Shown here: piece by piece, positions 45,832 through 57,100 of the stretch | Layout of the letters: each line of letters begins with the position of its first letter | Position numbering within the stretch: position 1 is the stretch's first letter | Source: Fragilaria crotonensis | Taxonomy: Eukaryota > Bacillariophyta > Fragilariophyceae > Fragilariales > Fragilariaceae | NCBI GenBank assembly: GCA_022925895.1 | Contig: JAKSYS010000115.1 | Coordinates: 50,950 to 114,949, forward strand | Length of the DNA stretch: 64,000 nt | Reading direction: 5' to 3' | Notes under the pieces: generated by a model | What the model saw: the letters and a program-made list of their open reading frames with translations, nothing else | Database searches by the model: none | Told to the model about the DNA's origin: nothing | Made by a program: the position numbers and the translations under genes

Positions 45832-45833
45832 TA
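45829..45833 (-). promoter_or_regulatory. TAATG stop-start overlap between ORF1 and ORF2
   Basis: On the minus strand the ORF1 stop TAA (45833-45831) and the first ATG of ORF2 (45831-45829) share one base. UAAUG overlaps are known to allow translational coupling in some non-LTR retrotransposons (SART1). Coupling here is inferred from the overlap only. Confidence 0.7.
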
Positions 45834-48395
45834 TGTCTCCCCTTCGTCAGGTGTGCTATTTTCTTTGTATTGTGCACTTGGATCCTGATCGGGTTTGGGA
45901 TTGTGGTTCTTTGTGATAGAGTCGAGGTTTCGGTTTTGTCGCCTCCTTTTCCCTTTCTGTTTTCTTGGCGAGGTGCCATGTTTTGTTGTGTCCAAAGATT
46001 GTACCGACATGTTGTCGGATTGATCGCTTGATGCAGTGGAATCGTCTTCGTCAGCATCTGTTGAGCCGGAGGAGCCTGCCAGAGATGTCATCATCTTAGT
46101 TAAATGAGCAAACGTTTGTCGAAATTCGGCAGCCTGTGCAGATGCTTCCTGTCTCATGCCCAGAATGTTTTCATTTGTTTCTTTCCGGAGTTCCAGAACA
46201 TTCTGTGATGTATCTTTACAGAAGGTCATCGTAGTGATCACTCGTTCTTCTAGATCGTCAAAACGTGTGTTCACGGCGAGGAAAGCCGCCTGATGTGCTC
46301 GGATGTCAATGTTCTGTTGTCGAATAACGCTTTCCAATTCGTGGAAACGTTGTTGAGTCGCCAGCGACTTAGTCATGAGTGAGTTTGTGGTGCTTGTGTC
46401 CGTCATGGATTGTTGAGTGGTGCTTTCTAACCGTTGCTGTGTATCCTTCTTTGTTTGGAATCGAGGGGTCAAATCTGGAAACTCTCTTTGTGCAGTGTCC
46501 GAATATCGTTTGGTCTGGGATTCCATGCTTGGTGGTCGATATGTTGGTGTCGGTGATGTGTTGTTTGGAGGTTGCCGGATGGATGGAGGTGCGTTTTCCC
46601 ACGTGGTAGTTGTGCTGAGGCCCTTGATTAGATTGAGATTGTGGTTTGCTGCCGCTGTCGGTACGTAAATCTCCGCTGGGTGAGGCGATTCTTTCCGCAA
46701 AGTGGTTTTCTCGTAGGCTGAACGGAGATGCTTTCTTTGTAGATTGCGAGCTTGTCTTGCGCGATTCAGGTTTTCTACCGGCACCAGGAGGTGAGCCCTT
46801 TGATTGTCCCCACCGTTCTCGGCATCGCACCTTAGACTGTTGCCCTCCTCGTCGAGCAGTGTTTTGGCCCAGAGTCTTGCTGTCCTTAGGATGTTGCCTT
46901 CCGTGCGATATTCCGTTCGTACTCTATCAATATTTTGTACCACTGGTGATAGGGAGAGGCATCTGAGACTGGTCACAAAATCGAATGGGTTTGAAAAATT
47001 GCATCCACCTCGTCAGTCGACATTTTTGAGATTAGTAGTCTTCCAAGGAACACTGAGGTTTCGGTGCCATTTAGATATGTTGAGAGGATCTCAGTTAGGG
47101 CGCCCACATGGTTTTCGCCGCATTTAACAATAAGATGAGGAACTGTTCGGCCCGTTGGCGTTTTCCTAAAGAGAAAGATGTCAAAGAAGGGAGTCGCTGG
47201 GGGTAATTTTCGTCGGAGTTCTTTGAGATAGAAGAATCGTTGGGTGAAGGTGGGGTGTTTGAAGAAGATGTATCCTGCCGTGGTGATCTCCCCGCTATCG
47301 CTGGAGGCGTTGGAGATGCTGAGTTCAACGTGGTGGTGATCGAGAGTACGTTTGGTATCCGGATTTTTTAACCACTTGCTTGGCCCTGTCGGAAGACAAA
47401 GTCTGAAGCTGAAGACAAACGTTCTGGCGGCGCCAATGGGAAGAGTCCGTTTTCTAGGTAGTCGGAGAGGTTGTCGGGTGTCAAGTCGATGAATGGGATA
47501 GCTGGTGCTGCTCCTGATTCTGTTTTCCAGGGATAAATGACTGAGTCTTTTGCCGTTCCCAATATATAGTGGATTAGGTCAGTTGCTTCGTAGTTCCATT
47601 GAGTGATGTCGTCTGTGAGTTCTTCGTACTTTGCTGGTTTCCATTTGACTGTGATCCTGATCGTGCCGTCGTTGATCTGTACGAAGGAGTTGTCAGGTTC
47701 CGTGGTGGTTTGTTGGGTCACGACTGGGGAGTTTCCATGCTGAATTGAGTTTATCTGTGTAGTGGTTTTCGTCGGGAGGATGGTTTCGGTCGTTCTGGGG
47801 AGGCAGGAAGCGGTGTCTGTGTTGCGTCTGTGTTTTGTCGTGGTCTGTTTTTAGCTCCAACTACTTGCCATTCGATTGCTGGGAGTTTGCCGTCCGTGCT
47901 TGCGTCGAAATCCATAAAGTCTGGCTCTTCATAGATCAGTCTCGCATTTCTTGGATCGGTTGTGTCAGGGGTGAGAGCTGATGGTAGATTGTTCAGGAGG
48001 TATGGGCGGGCGATGTCGATTGCCCACCTCTCGAGTTTCTCTGGCATGTCAAGCGCTCTGTTCAGGTGGTAGGAGTAGACGTTCCAGATGAAGGTAAGCG
48101 CGTCCACCTCTATCTCTTTCATGCGTTCCCACTGTGTTTCAAACTGGAAGCAGTGATCATATGCATGGTAGCCGAAGGTGATGTAGCGTTCCCATGTCGA
48201 AGGGTTTCCTACCTTTTGGTATGCAAAGTCATTTTCCTTGCGGAGAGTCATAGTGGTGCCGTTTATGAACGCTTCGGGGAATTGTCTCGGGGTTTCGATC
48301 CAGTCTTCGGTGTTAAACGCGTACTTAGGGTCAGTGATGTCAATGCCATTAGGATGGCTACCAAGGGGCGGTGGAGGTCCCGTTCCAATGGACAT
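45831..48395 (-). pseudogene. Non-LTR retrotransposon ORF1 protein, frame-broken
   Basis: Read leftwards from ATG at 48395. The first part (to about 47780) holds WERYITFGYHAYDHCFQFET and similar globular sequence I do not recognise; it continues in a second frame (WKPAKYEELTDDITQWNY, 47368-47721), a third (WLKNPDTKRTLDHHHVELS; EILSTYLNGTETSVFLGRLL), and finally 46976-45831. The last part has NENILGMRQEASAQAAEF coiled-coil, a Ser/Asp stretch and a basic end, KQKGKRRRQNRN. ORF1 proteins coat the element's RNA. Three or four frame changes; no zinc knuckle seen. Confidence 0.6.
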
Positions 48396-48437
48396 GGTGG
48401 TACGTGACAACTTCTTACAGTCGCTACGAGAAAACGG

Positions 48438-49260
48438 TTGACGGACGGTTCGTTATTATCGAATTTTTTAGTAAGAAATTGTGTTGACGACGCTATGGAT
48501 CCTGATATGGCTGCCATTGTGTGGATGGATCGTGAGCGTCGGTATTTCATTGCAACGGCAGGCAGTCTTGCGGAGGGAACACCATATACTCGCTGTCGCT
48601 GGCGGCAAGTGAACCGTGCTCTAAACGCAGCTCCAGAGAGGGTAATCATGACAATCAAGCAACCTCAAATTGCAGAAGTCTACTATGATACTTGTGGGGC
48701 TATTGACCGTCACAATCGATACCGACAGGACGACCTTCGAATGGAAAAGAAGGTCGAGACAAAGATGGTCGGTAAGAGTCAATCTATCTATTTTTTCCAT
48801 GATTGTTGTCGATACATGGCTTGTTTTCAATGCATTCAAGAATGCCCCAGACTTTCTTGCGGGCAAAAAAGCGATTCTGCAGAAGGACTTCTATGCAATG
48901 CTTGCAGAGGAGGAGTTGATTGACAATACCTACGGCAGCAGCATCAGCAGTGCACGGCGACCGAGGTCGTCACCGACCAACTATCAAGATGCGTGCATGA
49001 GGGCGCTGGAAAATGGATCTGCACGCGCTGGTGTCCTCACTCATTTAACTCCAGTCAAGAGGCTTAAGACTTCTGGAGGTAAAGCAACGAATCATCGGTA
49101 CCAAGGGCGATGCAGAGAGTGTCAGAAGAAGTCAACTTGGCAATGCAGCGACTGCGGCGACAGTGGAAAAACGGTGTTTCTTTGCTCAACAAGAATATAT
49201 GGCAAACGGTGCTTTTTGGACCACATTGCTCGCAACCATGCACACATAGATGAAGAATAA
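48438..49260 (+). pseudogene. piggyBac-type transposase, 3' fragment
   Basis: No start codon; the fragment begins at the edge of the non-LTR element. AAIVWMDRERRYFIATAG and IKQPQIAEVYYDTCGAIDRH match the end of the piggyBac DDE core (DDE_Tnp_1_7), including the conserved Asp of IDRHN. After one frame change near 48766 the same protein continues WSVRVNLSIFSMIVVDTWLV and ends with a Cys-rich finger, CRECQKKSTWQC, CSDCG and a final C...H...H, typical of the piggyBac C-terminal DNA-binding domain. The stop is at 49258-49260. Roughly the N-terminal half and the first two catalytic aspartates are absent from the window. Confidence 0.8.
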
Positions 49261-50372
49261 AGCATTGTATCAATGTTTTAATCATCTTTTATTAGTGTCA
49301 ACATTGCCGTATTGACCGTCATGGTCAAACCCCTTTTTGAGTGGAGTACAGTATCTTTTCCACGAATGCTGGCAAAAAATGGATGACCTTATTTAAGGCA
49401 CTCGATGGCATTACTTAAGGCCAAGGGCTTGGGAGGCTAGACACTAGTAACTACTAGGACTCGAGTACTACTAGTAGATAGCAGCTAGACTCTGCTAAAC
49501 TGCACACTGCCAATTACGGCTTCTCTTTGATGGTATGACATACTGTACATGCACTCATGATGGCACCTCCACACTTAATTCAGCCATGCTGCATCGGTCA
49601 AAGTCAATTACACTGTGTGTCTTGAACTATGATCAATCACTTTTCCAAGAGCTGCCGTTTCTGTAATGTTTCAAGTGATTAGTGGCCGGTGACAAGATTT
49701 TCATCAAGGTAGCATTCTCGCAAGCTTGTGTGTTGTCAAATGGGAACACTAGGTGCTGTTGCATTGGATGCTATTACCGTTCCCGGAGCGTCAAATGTCA
49801 ACGATTGACTGGATGATGACAATACCATCGAGATCGGACTCGGAACAATCCACGGCGAGACCGGCATGCAACAGTCAGCGCTCTTGATACCACGCAATAT
49901 CAATTCGTTTAAGGCTTTGCGCTTGCGCTGGGCTGCTTACTTCTCCTCTTCCAGATGAAGGTACTCTATACGTCCTCATTCCAAGGTCAACCTGGAAGAA
50001 ACTCCTTTCTCGAGCTTCTGGTTGACATGTGAAATGGCCAAATCGAATGTTACTCGAAGCAAGCTGCGGCGTACAAGATCAACAACATGGTTGACCATGC
50101 TTTGGAACAGCACAGTGGCAGCAGTCTTGAAAATGCTGAAAAATCAGATACTGCCAGTCTCAAATTGAGGGGTTCTTTGTTAAATAGCTCCCATGCTAAA
50201 GCCATGATGCACTTTCAAGCGACTGCCGACCACTGCGAACCATTGGGAGGCGTTCTGGACATGGACACATTTCGAAAGATGTGGACATGGACACATTTTG
50301 AAAGATGTGGAAAGCTTCCTTGTTCAAGGAGGAGGGCGTGCATATCCACGCCGGACTCTACTCCATGAATGA
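49261..50372. other. Intergenic, no supported gene
   Basis: Short frames only. GGACATGGACACATTT is doubled near 50257 and 50283. No piggyBac inverted repeat was recognised near 49260-49330. Confidence 0.4.
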
Positions 50373-51056
50373 TGGTTATTGGTTCATCGTGATCTTCTAC
50401 ATTATCCTATACGCAAGCATCGACAGGACCTAATCATCCAATCGATTTACAACCCTGAAACACAAGCCGCTTCTGTGTCGCCTGCACCTACAACAACACC
50501 ATCGCCAACGATGTCAACAGCTCCAAGCGTGGATATTGAAACACTCGTGGCAAGCTACGTCCCCTACGTATCTGGTGAGGCCGTCGAAAGGATGTTAAGT
50601 GTTGGCGGAGAATTATTTTGGAAAGTATGGCAGAGTTACGCACTGTCAAACCCGGACCTTGCGTTTCAGTTTGTCGCCAATCTCCTCAATGCCAGTAACC
50701 CAGAGATCCTTCAGTCCGTTGCTAGCTAACAACAACAAGAGACGCTCCCCACTGCAGCGGCTTTGGCGCAAATCATGACCAATGGGACTGCTTCAAATTC
50801 CACCTCTACCACAAGACACCTCTTGGAGCTTGACCAGCAAAACAGACACCTTCAGGAAGAGGCTTCTAGTGATCCTTCCAATCCTGATTGGTTCCCAACC
50901 GAGGCTGAAGTACGATTTGCTGGCAGTGTGGGTTGTGTTGTTGCGTTTCTCGCTGCGGCTTCACTCGCATTTGTTTGGCTTCCATCGAGTGCCAGCACTA
51001 TCCAGCAGTTTCGCTGCGGTCACATTGGCAGGCCTTCGCTGCCGGTCTTTCCCTGA
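50373..51056 (+). pseudogene. Unrecognised gene remnant with in-frame stop
   Basis: A single frame interrupted by TAA at 50727-50729. Before it: a Thr/Pro/Ser stretch, then VSGEAVERMLSVGGELFWKV and LAFQFVANLLNA. After it: Gln/Asn-rich sequence (LELDQQNRHLQEEA), then a hydrophobic span GCVVAFLAAASLAFVWL that could be a membrane helix. No start codon at the 5' end and no family recognised. Composition looks coding across the stop, hence a decayed gene. Confidence 0.35.
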
Positions 51057-51196
51057 ATATCGCATGGCGCCTGACCTTACCACGATCCTGTTTGGTTCAG
51101 CCTTTTGGGGGACCTTTTAATGTGACTTGTTGTCTATCTTGATCATTGTAGCCTTTCAATTGGTAATAATGCTAGTCAATCTCAACATTGGCATTT

Positions 51197-51378
51197 CTCA
51201 GATGTATGATACTCTTTGTACATCCTTCTCTGACAACCTTGCCAGCTACTTCCAAACATGGAGTGAGCACAGCCTTTCTATTCTTGTCACTGCCAATCTT
51301 AACGATTACATTTCTCAGATGTATGATGCTCTTTGCGCATGCTTCACTGACCACCTTACCAGCTACTTCCAAATTTTC
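51197..51378. repeat. ~112 bp tandem repeat, two copies
   Basis: ATTTCTCAGATGTATGATRC followed by TCTTTG and then CCTTRCCAGCTACTTCCAAA occurs at 51197 and about 51309. Confidence 0.75.
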
Positions 51379-52189
51379 TGATAGAATGCCCCAGTGTGCC
51401 TTGCCCAACTGGAAATGCCCCATTCATCAACCTCGGGCAGGTTAGCATCAACAACTGATTTCTGTCTTCTTTCCATATGTGGATGCTGCAAAATCCTTCT
51501 GTGCCAACTTTGAAAAAATGGCATCGGTTGCATCCACAACAGTAGTCCATCATTAGCCGCAACTACAAAACACTACAGCAAGAAGCCACCACTCTCAAGA
51601 TGCACTACTTCAATGGCAGGCCAACATAAGCACTATGCTAGCATGCAGGTCCAGTCCCAGCTGTAGCTACAGAGAGGATGATAGTAACCATCCCACAGCT
51701 TAGTTCCACATTATCCCCAACTTAGATTTCAGCTCCATTGCTGCTCATGAAGTGCAAACAGCCATCCTTTGAAATGCCTAACGGTCATCAATAGCTATTC
51801 ATTCAGTCCCAATTCATTTTACCTGCCCATTTGCTTGCCCGCAATGTGAAATGGATTTCTGATAAATATGTTTAGAAGCAAAGAGTTCAGTATACCAGCA
51901 GCAGAACACATGATCAATTTGCAAGAAAACCAAGACTGGATCCCTGGTGGACTTCCCAATGTATCATACAACACCTAGCTACACAGAAGGATTTGAAGCA
52001 TCAAGAACACATTTTTGAATCGCTAGTAGGAGCATGGTACAAAAGTACACAACAAAATTCTGGATTCCTTTTCTCGGTATGGTCGGGCGTAGAAGTTGAC
52101 GCATGAACCAGCTAAATTGGATTACCTCTAGTACATAACCGGACCATGATCCGGTAATTCCGACTTGCCATTCAACAGGGTAGTCGAGC
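51379..52189. other. Intergenic, no supported gene
   Basis: No open frame with recognisable features. Confidence 0.4.
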
Positions 52190-53884
52190 CAACTTGTCGA
52201 ATTTCACCAGTTGACCAGTTGACCAACAGTTGGAGGGAATGTGTCGTAGTTTCCGGGTTTCTCGGTAATCCAGCCAATTTGTCGAATTTCACCAGTTGAC
52301 CACTGCAGTTTGTCGAATTTCACAGTTGACCAGTTGACCAGTTGACCAGTTGACCAACAGTTGGAGGGAATGTGTCATAGTTTCCGGGTTTCTCGGTCAT
52401 CCATCCAACTTGTCGAATTTCACCAGTTGACCAATGCAGTTTGTCGAGTTGTCTAATTGTACCGGTTGACCAACAGTTGGAGGGAATGTGTTGTAGTTTC
52501 CGGGTTTCTCGGTAATCCAGCCAACTTGTCGAATTTCACCAGTTGACCAGTTGACCAGTTGACCAACAGTTGGAGGGAATGTGTCATAATTTCCGGGTTT
52601 CTCAGTAATCCAGCCAACTTGTCGAATTTCACCAGTTGACCAGTTGACCAACAGTTGGAGGGAATGTGTCGTAGTTTCCGGGTTTCTCGGTAATCCAGCC
52701 AACTTGTTGAATTTCACCAGTTGACCAGTTGACCAACAGTTGGAGGGAATGTGTCGTAGTTTCCGGGTTTCTCGGTAATCCAGCCAATTTGTCGAATTTC
52801 ACCAGTTGACCAATGCAGTTTGTCGAATTTCACCAGTTGACCAGTTGACCAACAGTTGGAGGGAATGTGTCGTAGTTTCCGGGTTTCTCGGTCATCCATC
52901 CAACTTGTCGAATTTCACCAGTTGACCAATGCAGTTTGTTGAGTTGTCGAATTGAACCAGTTGACCAACAGTTGGAGGAAATGTGTCGTAGTTTCCGGGT
53001 TTCTCGGTAATCCAGCCAACTTGTCGAATTTCACCAGTTGACCAGTTGACCAACAGTTGGAGGGAATGTGTCGTAGTTTCCGGGTTTCTCGGTAATCCAG
53101 CCAACTTGTTGAATTTCACCAGTTGACCAGTTGACCAACAGTTGGAGGGAATGTGTCATAGTTTCCGGGTTTCTCGGTAATCCAGCCAACTTGTCGAATT
53201 TCACCAGTTGACCAGTTGACCAACAGTTGGAGGGAATGTGTCGTAGTTTCCGGGTTTCTCGGTAATCCAGCCAACTTGTTGAATTTCACCAGTTGACCAG
53301 TTGACCAACAGTTGGAGGGAATGTGTTGTAGTTTCCGGGTTTCTTGGTAATCCAGCCAATTTGTCGAATTTCACCAGTTGACCAGTTGACCAGTTGACCA
53401 GTTGACCAACAGTTGGAGGGAATGTGTTGTAGTTTCCGGGTTTCTCGGTAATCCAGCCAATTTGTCGAATTTCACCAGTTGACCAATGCAGTTTGTCGAG
53501 TTGTCTAATTGTACCGGTTGACCAACAGTTGGAGGGAATGTGTTGTAGTTTCCGGGTTTCTCGGTAATCCAGCCAATTTGTCGAATTTCACCAGTTGACC
53601 AGTTGACCAGTTGACCAACAGTTGGAGGGAATGTGTCGTTGTTTCCGGGTTTCTCGGTAATCCAGCCAATTTGTCGAATTTCACCAGTTGACCAGTTGAC
53701 CAACAGTTGGAGGGAATGTGTCGTAGTTTCCGGGTTTCTCGGTAATCCAGCCAATTTGTCGAATTTCACCAGTTGACCAATGCAGTTTGTCGAGTTGTCT
53801 AATTGTACCGGTTGACCAACAGTTTGAGGGAATGTGTCGTAGTTTCCGGGTTTCTCGGTAATCCAGCCAACTTGTCGAATTTCA
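52190..53884. repeat. Minisatellite, 17 copies of an 85-117 bp unit
   Basis: Seventeen units marked by ACAGTTGGAGGGAATGTGT followed by TAGTTTCCGGGTTTCT. The basic unit is 85 bp (for example spacing near 53056, 53141 and 53226). Longer units carry CAATGCAGTTTGTCGAGTTG and a short tail (about 117 bp). Unit length also varies through an inner 8 bp repeat, ACCAGTTG, present one to four times. Open frames across it are by-products of repetition. The copia element is inserted at its right edge. Confidence 0.92.
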
Positions 53885-54086
53885 ATTAAAAGTAGCTGTA
53901 ACGGCATTGATAAGATCAACCAAACTTACAAAGATAGGATTCAAGGAAAAACAATTATATATCATCATGTATCTGCACTGCGATTGTGATTTGCCTTTGT
54001 TCATTAATAGGCGTGATCGAACGTGCAATCGTATCAAGACACTAGTGTCAGTAATGCGAAGACAACGGTACAGTGAGACCGTATCA
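53885..54086 (-). repeat. 3' LTR of the copia element
   Basis: 202 bp, identical to 60095-60296. A purine tract, CGAGGGGAC, lies about 20-30 bp inside the element and not directly against the LTR, which is unusual for a polypurine tract. Confidence 0.88.
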
Positions 54087-54155
54087 TACCATGATTTATT
54101 TGGTCCCCTCGAATTGGGCGCAATGTACCTCATTATCCCAAATCGACAATAGATC

Positions 54156-57100
54156 TCAATACGTCCATTCGCCAAACAAGAAGTCACGTTTCGCCACCGG
54201 AAGCCGCTTTGTGAGGCAATCAGCCAAATTGTATTCAGAACGAATATGAGTCACCGAGATGATACCTGCAGCTACCGACCATCGGCAAAAATGATAAGCC
54301 ACGGAAGAATGCTTCTTGTTTAATGTAGATTCCACGTTCGAAGTATTCTTCACGACACTCTCATTGTCACAGAACAAGTGAGTTGGTTCTCCCTTAGGCA
54401 TCGGAACACCAAAACAACGTAACTTAAACCGCAAATGCTCGATTGCCTCTAAACACGTTTTCATTGCAATAAATTCCGCTGAAAATGCACTCGTCTCCAC
54501 TGTCTGTTGCTTTTTACTGTACCACAAAATTGGAGCGCGGTTAAGGAAGAGGATATAACCGGTGTGTGATCGTCGGGTCACCTTATTGGCCCCGTGGGAT
54601 GCGTCAACATATGCTGTCGTAGTCACGTTTCGCCCACGAGGAATGGGCATGCGATGGGGCATCGCCTCTTCAGCATCCCGATAAATTTCCGCAAAATCAT
54701 CTTTGTTCGTGCGGAATTCACCATAATCAATCATCGGTAGCTCAGGTGATAAATACAATGTGACCTTCGCATGTCGATGTAGATATCCGAATATATGTAA
54801 TAACTGTTCCAGATGTCCTTCTCGCGGGTTAGCTTGGTACTGTGATAGTAATGAAACTTCAGGAGGATATCGACGCGTCAATTTCTGTTGCCCATCTAAG
54901 AACGCCGATCAATTCCTGAAAGAACGTCGTGTCTTGCTCACTTAATTCCTCGGTAACATCCAATTCCGGGACATACGACGCTGACATCAGGTCTCCACAT
55001 GCTTCGAAGGTAACTTGCGTGAGGTACCTTTTATTGCTTCTTGTACATTTTGAATTGCCGCCTTCACATAATCATGACTCGACACCGTCCAACACTTGAT
55101 ATTATTGATGGACTTCTCCTGCAATTTGGCGCCAAGATAGAATTCCGGGATCTCAATCTTATCATTCTTAAATTTGAACGTGGACTGGATATCCTTGAGA
55201 ATGGCTTCTGCATCGCAAGAAATTGCCAGAATATCGTCAACGTACATAAGTACGTATTCGTAGTATTGTTCTCCATCATGCTTAGTCGCAGCCCTTAACC
55301 ACACGTCAGGATCCGCCAATGACGATTGAAACCCAAGATTAACAAGCTTCTCGGCCATAAAAGAACGGAAACTGAAGCTCGCCGACTTCAGTCCATAAAG
55401 CGCTTTGACCACCAGAAAGGTCTTACCCTCATCAGGTCCAAACTCGGGTCCGGCTATCATCCAGCACTTTTCCTTGTTGGGCGCCGTTAGAAATGCGTTT
55501 TGTACATCGGCTCCAAGGACATTCAAGTCATTCAGGGCGGCAATCGTCAGTAGTATGCGAACAGAGTCCCGAAACGACTGTACTATACGTTACCGACGCA
55601 GGTGCTCCTGTTTGTGTCCATCAGCGCAGTACCTCGCCTTGCGTCTAAAGTTTTCTCCGAGCTTCACATCGAAGACCAGGTGTCCCGTTATTTGTGTGTA
55701 TCCGATTAGAGTACTCGGGTCGCCATCAAATTCTTCAAATGCGACACGCACGTTGTTCATTTCTAATCTTATCGCGTCCATCAAAGGAATTTCCGTTTTC
55801 CTTATCAATTTCCATTGCCTCCTTGACGTTCTTTGGCACACACGCCGTACTTGTGCGTACGTGACCAGTACTTGGACTTCGTTTTAATCTTTTGGAGTAT
55901 GCGTTTCTGTTTCTTTAAGACGTACGAAACCCACCACGCAAATGCCGGTTCATCGTCAATTGCTCGGTCAACCGCGTACTGGGCCAACTCGACGGGATAG
56001 GATTCCTTAAAATCCTTTAACGCGACCCAATCTGTCGATCCGTCTTTCCACTGAATCAACAATTCCCAGCCTCGAGTGGTTTGTTTCTGGCGTTTGACAC
56101 CATATTGATTGACATATGTCCCCTGACTCTTCGGGATGGCCTCCCGGGTGGTACGATGGTCAAGTATTTCCTCCAACATCATTTGCCGGTGACCCTCATC
56201 ATCTACTTGTGCAATGAGATTCTCTGCAATGATATTGGCAGTAAGCTCCTCAACATGGCCATTTATGAATTCAACTTCATACGCTCGGGAGTCAAGCAAA
56301 GGATTGGCGTTCACTGTCCCCACGGGATTACCTTCGTTATCCTTCAGGCGCTTGATTACCTTTGCATGCACCATCGCACCGTCATCACCCCTCGGAAGTG
56401 CCAGTTCCATGCCAATATACTGATCGGTTTCAACCTCTACAAATTTGTCGTCATTGTCAACTTGATCATCAGCATGCGGGAGCATTGCATCATCAATCAC
56501 CCTCGTGAATTCTTGGTAGAAGCCTTCATCTTCATTTTCATGATCAATGATTTTACTTAACTCAACGCCCCGTATCGTGTTGGCAATGTCTGACGATCGA
56601 GCTTCAAACGTGGTTTTCACTTTATCTTCATACTCGCTCATTTGTCTCTTTACTTCGTCCGTAGAACGCTCGTCGTTAGTAAGTCGTTGAACTGTAGTGG
56701 CCGAAATTGGAATAGCACTATCAGGAAGAATCAATAGGACATTAACCGTCCTACGCGGTGCGAAACACCTAGCCAACGACCGAGTTGCACCTCACCCAAA
56801 CCGGCGTTACTACGGAAAGTGACCCAATCGTAAAATTCGAAATCAAGGTACTCTGATATATCCGGTGTTTCTCCGTTATTATCTCCAACGGAGTCCTGCC
56901 CTCTGCATACTTCGAAAAATTGGCACATAGATTCTCAGTCTCGCAGACCCAAACGAAGCCGTAGTCCCATAATCTTGGTGGCACCTTCTTCTTCAGCATG
57001 ATACGATACCATCTTTTCTTGATCTCGTGGATACTTTGTTCAGCCGGGTTCTCATTGGGTCGTCTCGGCCCAGACACATGATACTTAATTTCATAACGCC

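Larger units (their letters stand above)
39913..48437 (-). mobile_element. Non-LTR retrotransposon with APE, RT and RNase H
   Basis: Minus-strand element of about 8.5 kb with two consecutive coding units: ORF1 (coiled-coil, lysine-rich end) and ORF2 (AP endonuclease, RT, RNase H, CCHC-type finger). No LTRs. No 3' poly(A) was seen (it would appear as T on the plus strand near 39913) and target-site duplications were not found, so the limits are approximate. RNase H plus APE fits the I/R1/Tad-like or stramenopile Ambal-like lineages; I cannot place it further. At least six frame changes break the coding regions. Confidence 0.85.

Noticed and set aside
53371-53919. 182-codon minus-strand frame with repeated GWITEKPGNYDTFPPTVGQ
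   Set aside because: By-product of the minisatellite; the unit length is not a constant multiple of three and the frame shifts between variants.
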